NCBI GenBank assembly: GCA_937903315.1
Contig: CALCZO010000321.1
Coordinates: forward strand, 1-25,177
DNA length: 25,177 nucleotides
From: an uncultured Alphaproteobacteria bacterium
Lineage (GTDB): Bacteria; Pseudomonadota; Alphaproteobacteria; Rhizobiales; Beijerinckiaceae
Reading direction: 5' to 3'
Each line of letters opens with the position of its first letter. Position 1 is the stretch's first letter. Position numbers and translations under genes: made by a program. The notes below the pieces were generated by a model, which saw only the letters and a program-made list of their open reading frames with translations, did not search any database and was not told the origin of the DNA. This document shows positions 1-7,998 of the stretch, piece after piece.

Positions 1-992
1 TCCGAGTTGAACCACACGGCATGCGGCGTTCCCGCGCCACTCAGGCGCTTGATGAACAACTGCGTCAGCGCAAATGCCAGCGCCATGCCGCCCGCGCTGT
101 CGACCGGGTAGTGCAGCCCCGCTACGGTCCGGTTGACCGCAATCCGCTCGGCATGACGCATCAGCTGGACAAAGGTCTGATCGGTCCTGTCCAGCGCATA
201 GTCGGCCTTGCCTCGGACACCGATCTGGCGGTTCAGCGCGTCAAGAAGGAACGCGATGACGAAGCCTTCGGTGGCATGTCCGCTCGGAAACGAACTGTGC
301 CCCGGCGCAGGCAGCATCGGCTGGATCTGGGGCGAGAAATCGGCCGGGCGCTTGCAGGCCATGGCGTGCTTGACCCGCATCTCGATGATCCGGGTGACAT
401 TCAGCACCAGCCAGATCAGTTCGAACGTCTTGGCGTGGCGTGTCTCGTTGAGATACATCACCGAGGCGAAGAACGGCACGAACCCGCGCGACTGGGCCTG
501 GATCTCGCTCGCCCGCTCGGCGCGCAACGCCGCATAGCTGGCGACCAGATCGAGCTGCTTTTTGAGCACCGTTGACGTCGGCCGCGAAATCTTGAGCAGC
601 GTATATTCCTGCAGCGACGGCGTGGGCAGCGTCGAATCCAGTCCGATCAGGCTGACGCCGAACGACGGCGCCTTGACGTCGACCTGCGGCGTATTGGTAC
701 CGATTGAGCCATCCTGGTAGCTGATGCCGGCGAGCATCTCGCCTTCCATCGCCAGCAGCCGGTAGCGGAGATCCCACAGATGGATCGCCGCCGGTCCCGG
801 AGTATGGTTCCTGGCGAGCTTGCCCGGCGGGTTCCATTGCCCGACGACGCCGTCGCGGGCCGAAATCAGCGCCCGCCCGCCCCGGGTGACCGATCCGGCA
901 TCGCCCGAATCGCCGCTGTCACCGGAATCGCCGCTGTCGCCGCTGTCGCCGCTGTCTCCACTGTCGCCGCTCAGGTAGAACCACGATGCCAT
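1..992 (-). CDS. PAP2-superfamily phosphatase / vanadium haloperoxidase-like protein (3' end outside window)
   Basis: The minus-strand frame is open from an ATG at 992 to the left edge (330 full codons), so the C-terminus is missing. A GGAGAG ribosome site lies just upstream of the ATG. All three PAP2/vanadium-haloperoxidase signatures are present: K208-x6-R215-P216, P236-S-G-H239, and R288-x5-H294-x3-D298. In this family, His239 and His294 would be the catalytic or vanadate-binding residues. There is no signal peptide and no clear array of membrane helices, which fits a soluble phosphatase or haloperoxidase better than a membrane lipid phosphatase. The N-terminus is odd: residues 8-31 are eight perfect Ser-Gly-Asp repeats. 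The gene is divergent from the SARP-like regulator at 1235. The family is secure; the reaction (phosphomonoester hydrolysis or halide oxidation) cannot be told from sequence. Confidence 0.85.
   Translation of the reverse strand, partial: MASWFYLSGDSGDSGDSGDSGDSGDSGDSGDAGSVTRGGRALISARDGVVGQWNPPGKLARNHTPGPAAIHLWDLRYRLLAMEGEMLAGISYQDGSIGTNTPQVDVKAPSFGVSLIGLDSTLPTPSLQEYTLLKISRPTSTVLKKQLDLVASYAALRAERASEIQAQSRGFVPFFASVMYLNETRHAKTFELIWLVLNVTRIIEMRVKHAMACKRPADFSPQIQPMLPAPGHSSFPSGHATEGFVIAFLLDALNRQIGVRGKADYALDRTDQTFVQLMRHAERIAVNRTVAGLHYPVDSAGGMALAFALTQLFIKRLSGAGTPHAVWFNS
900..971 (-). repeat. Eight tandem 9-bp units encoding (Ser-Gly-Asp)8
   Basis: Eight consecutive 9-bp units, consensus AGCGGCGAC on the coding strand, encode SGD repeated eight times at residues 8-31 of the PAP2-like protein. 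Synonymous changes (AGT GGA GAC, TCC GGT GAC, TCG GGC GAT) show the tract is not freshly expanded. Unit length is a multiple of three, so copy-number changes would keep the frame. It is acidic and probably disordered; a calcium-binding or linker role is a guess. Confidence 0.9.
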
Positions 993-1120
993 GACACCCT
1001 CTCCGATCACTGTGTTGCAGAGTCCGGCGTCCCCGCCCGAAAAACCATCTCTGCCGACCGGATCAAGCCATCGTGCCGCCGCGCCCGCGTCAAGCGGCGA
1101 AAGGGTGACCCCTGTGCCAT

Positions 1121-1138
1121 TTCACGAATAATTCACGA
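1121..1138 (+). promoter_or_regulatory. Heptamer direct repeat TTCACGA-N4-TTCACGA, candidate SARP binding site
   Basis: Two identical heptamers, TTCACGA at 1121-1127 and 1132-1138, are 4 bp apart, giving an 11-bp period. SARP-type winged-helix proteins typically bind heptameric direct repeats with this spacing. The site is about 97 bp upstream of the SARP-like gene and about 130 bp upstream of the divergent PAP2-like gene. It is followed by an inverted repeat ACCGG-N6-CCGGT (1142-1157). Binding is inferred. Confidence 0.4.
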
Positions 1139-1234
1139 TTGACCGGTGATCGCCGGTGGAGTGTCGATTTGGTCTCGGATACTGTCCGGAGTGTTCGAGC
1201 GTGGGCAAAATGCATCGGATCGGGGGGAGGCGTG

Positions 1235-2908
1235 ATGTCAGCTGCGGGGTCTATCGTCTCGATCCGCGTGCTCGGCACATTCCGCATCACCGGACCCGAT
1301 GAGACCGATTGCACGCCGACCGGCCGCAAGACCTGCGCGCTGATGGCCCTGCTGGCGCTCGCTCCTGACAAGCGGCGCACGCGCACCTGGGTGCAGAACC
1401 GCCTCTGGGGTACGCGCGGCAAGGAACAGGCGTCCGCCAGCCTGCGGCAGGCCTTGGCTGAAGCGCGCCGCGCGCTGGGCGAGGCGCAGGGTGTCCTGGT
1501 CGCCGACAAGGTGTTCATCCGCCTCGATGCCGCCCGGGTCTCGGTCGATTTCGATGCCGAGACATTCGGGCAGATGATGGCCGACCAGCCGGCACGCGAC
1601 CTGCTGGAAGGACTGGAGATCGGCTATGAGGATTTCGACGACTGGCTGATCGAGCAGCGCCGCTTTCTGGCCGACCGTCGGGCGTTGCCCCGCACCGGCG
1701 CGGGTCCACTGGCGACGCCGCATGTCGCAGGCGCGCATGCCCATCGGTCGGCGACCGGCCGGCTGGTGTTCCAGCCGTTCCGCGGCGAGGCGGGCTTGCG
1801 TGCGGGCGTCGACACGGTGCTCGACGGGATCGGCAGGTCGATCCGCGAAATCGGCGTCGCCCGCGTCGTCGACCAGCGCGCCGGGTTGCCGGGCATGGAT
1901 GGCCCGCCCCCCGGCGGCGAGGGCGAACAGCTCGTTCTGGCCAGCGAGGCGCTTGGCAGCGGCGGCGAGGCTGAGGTCCGCCTCGCACTGAGCGCGAAGG
2001 AGACCGGCGAACTGCTCTGGAGCTCGGTGATTCCGGCGGCCGCACTCGGCCGCCACAGTCCCGCCAATGCCCGGCTGCTGCAGCAGATCAACGAGGCGGT
2101 CGGCGCTGCGGCAGACCGGTTCATGCTTCCCGCCAGTCCCCAGCCCGACTCCTGGTCCGCCGCCGCGCTGTGTCAGGAAGGCATCCGGACGCTGTTCCGG
2201 CTTGGCCGGGCCAATTACGACATGGCGGATCGGCTGTTCGCCCGGGCCTTCGATCTTGACGGGCGCGGCATCTATCTGGCGTGGCGGGCCTACCTCCGGA
2301 CCTTCCTGATTGCCGAACGGCAGTACACCTGCCGCAAGACCATTGAGGAGGAGGCGTTTGCTTTTCTCCGTCACGCGCTGGAGAAGGACCCGCACAATTC
2401 CTATGTGCTGGCGCTGGGCGCGCACGTGCACACCATCCTGCGCCGTAATTACATGAATGCCTTCGAGTTTGCCGAGCGCAGCGTGGCGGTCAATCCGTCC
2501 AATCCGATCGGCTGGGCCTGTCTTGGCGTGTCGAAGTGCCATCTCGGCCAGTCCGAAGACGGCTTCCGCGATACCCAGCTTGCCCGATCGATCGCCGGCT
2601 GGTCGCCGACACGGTTCCAGCTCGACGCGCTGAGCTGCATCGCCGGCTCGATGGCGGGCAAACTCGACGAGGCGATCCACATGGGCGAAGCCAGTCACGC
2701 GCTGGCGCCGGAGTTTGCCGCGCCGATGCGCTATCTGGTCGCCCTGCATCTGATCTCGGGCAACTACCAGCGCTCGCAGGAAATCGTCGACCGGCTGAAA
2801 CTGGCAGAACCGGATTTCAGCTACGACCGGCTGCGTGAAAAGGACTACCCCGCCGCCGGCCTGCAGCGCAGCACGCTGATCCGCCAGCTGCCGCAGCGTC
2901 AGATCTAG
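1235..2908 (+). CDS. SARP/BTAD-like winged-helix transcriptional regulator with C-terminal TPRs
   Basis: This 557-residue protein starts at the ATG preceded by GGGGGAGG; upstream in-frame codons lack such a site. Residues 8-98 look like the OmpR-type winged helix of SARP regulators, including the segments VLGTFRITG, GRKTCALMALLAL and LWG..GKEQASASLRQALAEARRAL. Residues 104-150 resemble the start of a bacterial transcriptional activator domain (DAETF, DWL..QR). A middle region around 170-320 has the PF-x-GE pattern seen in TolB-like segments of related alphaproteobacterial regulators. The C-terminal third is rich in TPR-like helices (ALEKDPHNSYVLALGA, AERSVAVNPSNPIGWACLG). It is probably a DNA-binding activator. 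No secondary-metabolite genes are nearby, so it more likely acts on the PAP2 gene, itself, or distant targets. Confidence 0.75.
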   Translation: MSAAGSIVSIRVLGTFRITGPDETDCTPTGRKTCALMALLALAPDKRRTRTWVQNRLWGTRGKEQASASLRQALAEARRALGEAQGVLVADKVFIRLDAARVSVDFDAETFGQMMADQPARDLLEGLEIGYEDFDDWLIEQRRFLADRRALPRTGAGPLATPHVAGAHAHRSATGRLVFQPFRGEAGLRAGVDTVLDGIGRSIREIGVARVVDQRAGLPGMDGPPPGGEGEQLVLASEALGSGGEAEVRLALSAKETGELLWSSVIPAAALGRHSPANARLLQQINEAVGAAADRFMLPASPQPDSWSAAALCQEGIRTLFRLGRANYDMADRLFARAFDLDGRGIYLAWRAYLRTFLIAERQYTCRKTIEEEAFAFLRHALEKDPHNSYVLALGAHVHTILRRNYMNAFEFAERSVAVNPSNPIGWACLGVSKCHLGQSEDGFRDTQLARSIAGWSPTRFQLDALSCIAGSMAGKLDEAIHMGEASHALAPEFAAPMRYLVALHLISGNYQRSQEIVDRLKLAEPDFSYDRLREKDYPAAGLQRSTLIRQLPQRQI

Positions 2909-2910
2909 GC

Positions 2911-2938
2911 CGGCCCCTAGCGCGCGGGGGCCGCCTTC
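2911..2938 (+). terminator. Weak GC-rich hairpin between convergent genes
   Basis: CGGCCCC (2911-2917) pairs with GGGGCCG (2927-2933) around a 9-nt loop, followed by CCTTCTT. It sits just after the SARP stop and overlaps the stop codon of the convergent TRAP permease. The stem is short and the T-tract poor, so it is only a plausible terminator. Confidence 0.35.
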
Positions 2939-4812
2939 TTGCGTTCAGCCAGTTGCCACAGCGTTACGCCGCCGGTGACCGCCGCACCGATCAGATCGGT
3001 CACGATGCCCGGCACGACCAGCGCGAACGCGCCGCCGATCAGCAGCGCCCGCTGGACGGTGCTGGCCGGGCCGATGAAGTAGCCGGCAAGCCCGGCGGAG
3101 AGCAGCAGGCAGCCAGCGGTGGCCGTGATCGAGACATGCAGGATGTCGAGCCAGCTGCCGATCATCAGGAGCGCCGGATCGTAGACGAACATGAACGGCA
3201 CGATGAAGCCGGCCGAGCCGACCTTCACCGCTGACCAGCCGGTCTTCCACAGGTCCGATTTCGCAAGTCCCGTCGCCGCATAGACCGCCAGCGCCACCGG
3301 CGGCGTGATCGCCGACAGGATGGCGAAATAGAAGGCGAACATATGCGCCGAGGGCTTGGGCACGCCCAGCTTGATGATCGCCGGAATGAGCAGCGCCGAC
3401 ATGATGATGTAGGCCGGTGTCGTCGGCATGCCCATGCCGAGCAGGATGCCCGCCATCATGGTCAGGATCAGCGCCAGCAGCAGGGTATCCTGCGCCAGAT
3501 GCACCACCACCTGAGTGAAGGTGATGCCCAGCCCCGTCAGCGTGACGATTCCGATGATGATGCCGGCACAGGCACAGGCGAGCGCCACGGCGAGCGTGTT
3601 CTTCGCCCCGTCGATCAGCGCTTCGAGCAGGTTCTTCAGCGTCACCGCATGCCGCGTGTTGGCCCGCAGCGCCGCGACGGGAAAGCATACGAGCGTGCCG
3701 GCAAGGGCGGCGAGCGGCGCACTGTAGCCGGCATACATCACGCCGAGGATGGTCACCACCGGCAGGAACAGGTGCCCCTTGGTCCGCAGTGTTTCGCCGA
3801 GCCGGGGGAGTTCCTCGCGCGGCACGCCGCGCAGGTCGAGCCGCTTGGCCTCGAAATGCACCGAGGCAAAACAGGCGACGAAATAGAGGATTGCGGGGAT
3901 CGTTGCCCAGATGATCACCTGACCATAGGATACCCCCATGAACTCGGCCATCACGAATGCGGCCGCTCCCATGATCGGCGGCATGATCTGGCCGCCGGTG
4001 GAGGCGACGGCCTCGACCGCGCCGGCAAAATGCGGCGTGAAGCCGGTCCGCTTCATCATCGGGATCGAGATCTGGCCGGTCACCATGACGTTGGCAACTG
4101 CCGAGCCGGAGATGGTGCCGAACAGCGAGGACGAGACCACGGCGACCTTGCCCGGACCGCCCGAGCTGCTGCCGGTCATCGCCATGGCAAAATCCATGAA
4201 CAGCTGGCCGGTACCCGTCCGCTCCATGAAGGCGCCGAAGACGACGAAGATCATCACATAGGCGGCCGACACGCCGAGCGGCATGCCGAAAATGCCTTCG
4301 GTCGTCATGTAGAGCTGGTCGAGCAGCCGCATCGGTTCGACGCGGGCGATGAACAGCGCGTAGACGAGGAACACCAGCGCTGTGATCGGCAGGGCCCAGC
4401 CCATCATGCGCCGCGTGCCTTCGAGAATGATCGCGATCAGGGCGATGCCACAGGCCTGATCGAACAGGCTGAGGTCATCGACGTAATAGATGCGGTTGAT
4501 GAAATAGTCGTAGTTGACGAACACATGACCGATGGCGATGGCCGAAATGCCGATCAGCGCCAGATCGCCCAGAGTCGGGGGAATGAAGCCCTGCGCCGCT
4601 TCCGGCCGCATCGCCAGTTCATCCTCGGTCAGCGTCCGCCGGCGATACCACAGGAAGGTCAGCGACAGCGCGAACATCAGGTGGAGCGCGCGGAACAGGT
4701 GCTGTTCCGGTGCGCCGAACCACACGACATACATGTGATACAGCGACATCGTGATCGCGATGGCTGCTATGATCGCCTTGACCGGCTCACGCCGGATCCC
4801 GCTCTGAACCAC
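2917..4812 (-). CDS. TRAP transporter fused permease (4TM/12TM, TAXI type)
   Basis: This 631-residue, very hydrophobic protein fuses the small (DctQ-like, roughly residues 1-150) and large (DctM-like, roughly 150-630) membrane subunits. That is the usual form in TAXI-TRAP systems. DctM-type signatures include FGTISGSAVANVMVTG, STGGQIMPPIMGAAAFVMAE, GMGMPTTPAYI and ILSAITPPVALAVYAA. The start is a GTG at 4812 with GGGGAGGG about 7 nt upstream; no ATG gives a comparable arrangement. It lies directly downstream of the TAXI binding protein in the same orientation, across an 87-bp gap holding a stem-loop. It should work in the cytoplasmic membrane as an ion-driven secondary importer. The substrate is unknown; family members move organic acids or amino acids. 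Confidence 0.93.
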   Translation of the reverse strand: MVQSGIRREPVKAIIAAIAITMSLYHMYVVWFGAPEQHLFRALHLMFALSLTFLWYRRRTLTEDELAMRPEAAQGFIPPTLGDLALIGISAIAIGHVFVNYDYFINRIYYVDDLSLFDQACGIALIAIILEGTRRMMGWALPITALVFLVYALFIARVEPMRLLDQLYMTTEGIFGMPLGVSAAYVMIFVVFGAFMERTGTGQLFMDFAMAMTGSSSGGPGKVAVVSSSLFGTISGSAVANVMVTGQISIPMMKRTGFTPHFAGAVEAVASTGGQIMPPIMGAAAFVMAEFMGVSYGQVIIWATIPAILYFVACFASVHFEAKRLDLRGVPREELPRLGETLRTKGHLFLPVVTILGVMYAGYSAPLAALAGTLVCFPVAALRANTRHAVTLKNLLEALIDGAKNTLAVALACACAGIIIGIVTLTGLGITFTQVVVHLAQDTLLLALILTMMAGILLGMGMPTTPAYIIMSALLIPAIIKLGVPKPSAHMFAFYFAILSAITPPVALAVYAATGLAKSDLWKTGWSAVKVGSAGFIVPFMFVYDPALLMIGSWLDILHVSITATAGCLLLSAGLAGYFIGPASTVQRALLIGGAFALVVPGIVTDLIGAAVTGGVTLWQLAERKKAAPAR

Positions 4813-4835
4813 GAAACGCCCTCCCCAGGGAAACA

Positions 4836-4865
4836 GGGCGCCCCGCCATGGTCTGCGGAGCGCCC
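4836..4865 (-). promoter_or_regulatory. Intergenic stem-loop between TAXI binding protein and permease
   Basis: GGGCGCCCCGC (4836-4846) pairs with GCGGAGCGCCC (4855-4865) across an 8-nt loop: an 11-bp stem with one G-U wobble. It has no T-tract, so it may act by stabilising the 3' end of the upstream message or by partial attenuation rather than as a full terminator. Confidence 0.6.
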
Positions 4866-4899
4866 CTTGTCAGTCTTGTTTGTCGCGAGATGCGGGCGG

Positions 4900-5844
4900 T
4901 TACTTCACCGCGACGCCCTTTTCCTTGTAGAACTGCGCCGCGCCGGGATGGAACGGCACGCCGACATCGGCACCCATGTCCTTCGGGGTGAGCTTGGCCA
5001 TCGCCTTGTTGAGATTGCCGAGCAGCGCCGTGTTCTCGGACACTGCCTTGGTCATCTTGTAGACGAGATCGTTGGGCAGCGCGCAGGACACGACGAGATG
5101 CGTCGCATAGGCGATCACGTTCACGTCCTTGTCCTGCTTGGGATAGGTGCCCTTCGGAATCGGCAGCAGGACATACCCTGAATTCATCTTCTTCATTTCG
5201 GCCAATGAATCGGTCTGGTCGAGCAGCTTGATGTCGCGTCCGGCGGCCAGATCCATCACCGCGCCGAGCGGGACGCCGGCCCCGAGCGTGAACATATGGG
5301 CCTGCTTGTCCTTCATCTGCTCGACGCTCTCGGTGTAGGAGCCGAAATTGACCTTCACATCCGAGTAGGACAGGCCATAGGCCTTGAGGAAGTTCTGGGT
5401 GATCAGTTCGCCCGTGTTGCCGCGCTGCTGCGTCGTGATCGTCTTGCCCTTGATATCCTTGACCGAATTGATGCCGCTGTCAGCCAGCACGATGGCCTGG
5501 AAATACTGCGGATAGAGCGAGGCGACGTTGCACACCTTCTCGTGCTTCTTGCCGAAAGGAGCATTGCCGGCGATCGCATCGGCCGTGGTGATCGAGTTGC
5601 CGAAGCCGACATCGGCCTTGCCTTCCTCGATGGCGCGGACATTGGCGATGCCGGCACCGGGCAGGGTGGCGACTTTTGCCCCGCCGATCCCCTTCTCCCA
5701 GATATCCTTGAGCTGGCCGCCGAGCGGTACCCAGATGCCGCCCTGCGGGCCGGTCATCATGCGGAGATCCTGCGCGCCGGCGGCTGTGCCGAGGGCTGTC
5801 AGGGCAACGGCGGCAAGTGCCGATGTGGTGAAACGCATGGTCAT
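4900..5844 (-). CDS. TAXI-family TRAP transporter solute-binding protein
   Basis: The 314-residue protein starts at an ATG after GGGAGGACCC; a second ATG two codons in is also possible. An Ala-rich Sec signal ends near AAGA-QDL (residue 24/25). The mature protein begins with the TAXI-type pattern TGPQGGIWVPLGGQL. It continues with ATLPGAGIANVRAIEEGKADVGFGNS and later TTQQRGNTGELITQNFL, as in NMT1-like/TAXI periplasmic receptors. It would capture a solute in the periplasm and hand it to the fused permease encoded downstream. The gene is divergent from the SDR gene at 6048 across a 203-bp control region. No ligand can be assigned from sequence. Confidence 0.93.
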   Translation of the reverse strand: MTMRFTTSALAAVALTALGTAAGAQDLRMMTGPQGGIWVPLGGQLKDIWEKGIGGAKVATLPGAGIANVRAIEEGKADVGFGNSITTADAIAGNAPFGKKHEKVCNVASLYPQYFQAIVLADSGINSVKDIKGKTITTQQRGNTGELITQNFLKAYGLSYSDVKVNFGSYTESVEQMKDKQAHMFTLGAGVPLGAVMDLAAGRDIKLLDQTDSLAEMKKMNSGYVLLPIPKGTYPKQDKDVNVIAYATHLVVSCALPNDLVYKMTKAVSENTALLGNLNKAMAKLTPKDMGADVGVPFHPGAAQFYKEKGVAVK

Positions 5845-5961
5845 GGGTCCTCCCGTTTGATTGGCTTTGTGTTGTATGATGACAGTCTTGCCGATCCGGC
5901 GGGTGTTGCCAAGACGTTTTAGCAAAAAGGCGGACGTGGGGAGTTTCATCGCCGCGCAAAC

Positions 5962-5971
5962 TGTGATCACA
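5962..5971. promoter_or_regulatory. Perfect palindrome TGTGATCACA in divergent control region
   Basis: A 10-bp perfect palindrome lies in the 203-bp divergent gap between the TAXI gene and the SDR gene. It has the half-site letters of a CRP site but lacks the 6-bp spacer, so it is not a standard CRP operator. It could be an operator for another dimeric regulator, or chance. Confidence 0.3.
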
Positions 5972-6047
5972 ATGGCCTCAGCAAAAGGGGGGGGCGCGTT
6001 GCTCGACAGCGAGCGCCCGCCGTCGGCCACAACAGGAGAACGACAGA

Positions 6048-6806
6048 ATGATTCCGGGTTTGCAGGGCAGGAAGGTGCTGTTTATCGGCGCGAGCACAGG
6101 GATCGGTGCGGCCGCGGCCCTCGGATTTGGCACCAACGGTGCCCGTGTCGCCGTCCATGCCAATGCGTCCGTCGACAAGGGACAGGCGGTCGTCGATTCG
6201 ATCAAGGCCCGCGGCGGCGAGGCATGGCTGGTCACCGGCGACGTGACCAAGCCCGATGTGGTGGCCCGTATCGTCGATCAGGCGGCTGCCGCGATGGGCG
6301 GCATCGATATCCTGGTCAACAATGCCGGCGCGCTGGTCAAGCGTCAGCCGCTGGCGGAATTCGGCGACGAAGTGTACGATCAGGTTCTCGACCTGAACAT
6401 CCGCTCGGTGTTGCATGCCACCCGCTGCGCGTTGCCGCACCTGAAGAAGGACAACGGTGTCGTCATCAACACGACGTCAATCGCCGCGCGGAACGGTGCC
6501 GGGCCGGGGGCGGGCCTCTATGGCAGCGCGAAGGCATTTGTCTCCAACATCACCCGCACGATGGCCAAGGAATTTGCGCCCTTCGGCATCCGGGCCAATG
6601 CGGTCTCGCCCGGCACCATCCTGACACCGTTCCACGAGCGCTACTCGAATGCGGAGATGCTGGAAGCGACCCGCAAGAACGTGCCGCTGGGCCGTCTGGG
6701 CACGTCAGAGGACTGCGTCGGGGTCTATCTCTTTCTCGGCTCGAACGAAATGAGCGGTTACATCACCGGTCAAGTCATTGAAATCAATGGTGGACTTCTG
6801 ATGTGA
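6048..6806 (+). CDS. SDR-family oxidoreductase (classical)
   Basis: A 252-residue classical short-chain dehydrogenase/reductase. It has the dinucleotide motif GASTGIG (14-20), the NNAG motif (91-94) and the catalytic tetrad N117, S144, Y158, K162. A C-terminal ITGQVIEINGG segment is also typical. The residue after the second beta-strand (AVHANAS, around 37-41) is not acidic, so NADP(H) is somewhat more likely than NAD(H). An AGGAGA site precedes the ATG. The TRAP set at 6945-9833 follows in the same direction after 138 bp. It probably oxidises or reduces the imported compound, or one derived from it, but its substrate is not recognisable. It is not closely similar to the SDR at 24274. Confidence 0.88.
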   Translation: MIPGLQGRKVLFIGASTGIGAAAALGFGTNGARVAVHANASVDKGQAVVDSIKARGGEAWLVTGDVTKPDVVARIVDQAAAAMGGIDILVNNAGALVKRQPLAEFGDEVYDQVLDLNIRSVLHATRCALPHLKKDNGVVINTTSIAARNGAGPGAGLYGSAKAFVSNITRTMAKEFAPFGIRANAVSPGTILTPFHERYSNAEMLEATRKNVPLGRLGTSEDCVGVYLFLGSNEMSGYITGQVIEINGGLLM

Positions 6807-6844
6807 ACAAGGTGGCGTCAAAAGGCGTCTCCGGGCTGGCGCAG

Positions 6845-6862
6845 TTGTAGGATATCTGACAA
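6845..6862. promoter_or_regulatory. Imperfect 18-bp palindrome upstream of the second TRAP set
   Basis: TTGTAGGATATCTGACAA is symmetric at 7 of 9 position pairs around a central GATATC. It lies 82 bp upstream of the binding-protein start, in the gap after the SDR gene. It could be an operator giving the TRAP genes their own control; no regulator gene lies in this part of the window. Confidence 0.3.
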
Positions 6863-6944
6863 TATGCGCCCCATTGTCGACGGCCTGCGATCGTGCGCGG
6901 GTCAAATCCAGACCGCAAACAAGAATCCAAAGGGAGAACCATCC

Positions 6945-7943
6945 ATGCAACGTCGTGATTTTATCAAGGGACTGGGCGCTGCCGCTGCACTCGGAACGGT
7001 GGCCAGCCCGGCGATTGTGCGGGCGCAGGCGGCGCCGACGCTGGTGGGCGCGGTGCAGTTCAACGAGGCGCATCCGTTCACGCAGGGGCTGCTGAAGTTC
7101 CAGGAGCGCGTCAAGGCGCTCTACAACAAGCCGATCAACTTCACGCTGCATCAGAACTCGTCGCTGGGTCTCGAGAAGCAGTATTTCGAGTACATGGCGC
7201 AGGGCAAGAACGTCGATTACGCCATCGTCTCGCCGGCGCATATGTCGACCTTTGCCAAGGCCGCCCCGTTCATCGACGCGCCGTTCGTGTTCCGCGATTT
7301 CCCGCACATGGAAGCGGTCGTGAACAAGAACCTGCTCAAGCCGATCGCTGATGAAGTTGAAAAGAAGGCCGGTGTCCGTCTGATCGGCTACGGCGGCGGC
7401 GGCGTGCGCAACCTGTTCGCCAACAAGCCGCTCAAGAACGTCGCCGAGATCAAGAGCCTCAAGGTCCGCGTGCAGGGTGCGCCGATCTGGTCGCGCACCT
7501 TCTCGGCCATCGGCATGTCGCCGACGGTCATTGCCTACAATGAGGTCTACAACGCGATCCAGAACAACGTCATCTCGGCGGCCGAGAACGAGGCGGCCGG
7601 CATCGAGCAGATGAAGTTCTACGAAGTCGCGCCGAACATCCTGATGACGCAGCATGCGGTGTCGATCCGCCCGATCTGCTTCTCGACCAAGACGCTGGCG
7701 AGCCTGCCCAAGGACCTGCAGGACGCGGTGATCCAGGCCGGCAAGGAAGCGGCGGATTACGAGCGCGGCATCGAATCGAAGGGCGATTCGGCCATCCTCG
7801 AAAAGCTCGAGGCGGCCGGCAAGCTCAAGCGCATCAAGTTCGAGGATCGCGACAATATGAAGAAGCTCGTCGATCCCGTGCTTGCCGCTTACGCCAAGGA
7901 GATCGACGCCGAAGGCATCTTCAAGGCGATGAACGCGATCTGA
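6945..7943 (+). CDS. TRAP transporter solute-binding protein (DctP family), Tat-exported
   Basis: The 332-residue protein starts at the ATG after AAGGGAGAACC. The N-terminus carries a twin-arginine export motif (QRRDFIKG, residues 2-9), then a hydrophobic stretch ending at VRAQ (residues 25-28), so it is probably exported folded. The DctP fold is shown by GLLKFQERVKALY, the pair R155/R175 (GVRNLFANK and LKVRVQG, where the second arginine normally binds the ligand carboxylate), and VYNAIQNNVISAAENE. The usual VDGQEN motif is changed to ISAAEN, so it belongs to a divergent branch. It is followed by a strong terminator-like hairpin and then the permease genes. The ligand is unknown, presumably a carboxylate. 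Confidence 0.93.
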   Translation: MQRRDFIKGLGAAAALGTVASPAIVRAQAAPTLVGAVQFNEAHPFTQGLLKFQERVKALYNKPINFTLHQNSSLGLEKQYFEYMAQGKNVDYAIVSPAHMSTFAKAAPFIDAPFVFRDFPHMEAVVNKNLLKPIADEVEKKAGVRLIGYGGGGVRNLFANKPLKNVAEIKSLKVRVQGAPIWSRTFSAIGMSPTVIAYNEVYNAIQNNVISAAENEAAGIEQMKFYEVAPNILMTQHAVSIRPICFSTKTLASLPKDLQDAVIQAGKEAADYERGIESKGDSAILEKLEAAGKLKRIKFEDRDNMKKLVDPVLAAYAKEIDAEGIFKAMNAI

Positions 7944-7953
7944 TAAGTGACGG

Positions 7954-7985
7954 ACGGCCCGGAGTTGCTCCGGGCCGTTGTTTTT
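7954..7985 (+). terminator. Intrinsic terminator / attenuator between binding protein and DctQ-like genes
   Basis: ACGGCCCGGAG (7954-7964) and CTCCGGGCCGT (7968-7978) form a perfect 11-bp stem with a TTG loop, followed by TGTTTTT. This is a textbook intrinsic terminator shape, placed 10 bp after the binding-protein stop and 13 bp before the next start codon. Because the permease genes follow with no room for a promoter, partial read-through is likely. Confidence 0.88.
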
Positions 7986-7998
7986 CATGGAAGATGCG

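Noticed and set aside
241..837. A 198-codon minus-strand frame within the PAP2-like gene
   Set aside because: It overlaps, in another frame of the same strand, a longer frame that carries all three PAP2 motifs.
900..971. Short tandem repeat considered as a CRISPR-like array
   Set aside because: Units are 9 bp with no spacers and encode an in-frame SGD peptide repeat.
1238..2749. A 503-codon open frame on the minus strand opposite the SARP-like gene
   Set aside because: Low-complexity shadow composition; the plus-strand protein has SARP and TPR features.
3343..5181. A 612-codon open frame on the plus strand opposite the TAXI permease and binding-protein genes
   Set aside because: Its translation is dominated by Arg, His, Asp and Gln with no domain pattern. 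It is the expected antisense shadow of GC-rich genes, and the minus-strand frames are clear transporter proteins.
5962..5971. CRP/cAMP binding site
   Set aside because: The half-sites TGTGA and TCACA are adjacent instead of being 6 bp apart, so a CRP dimer would not fit.
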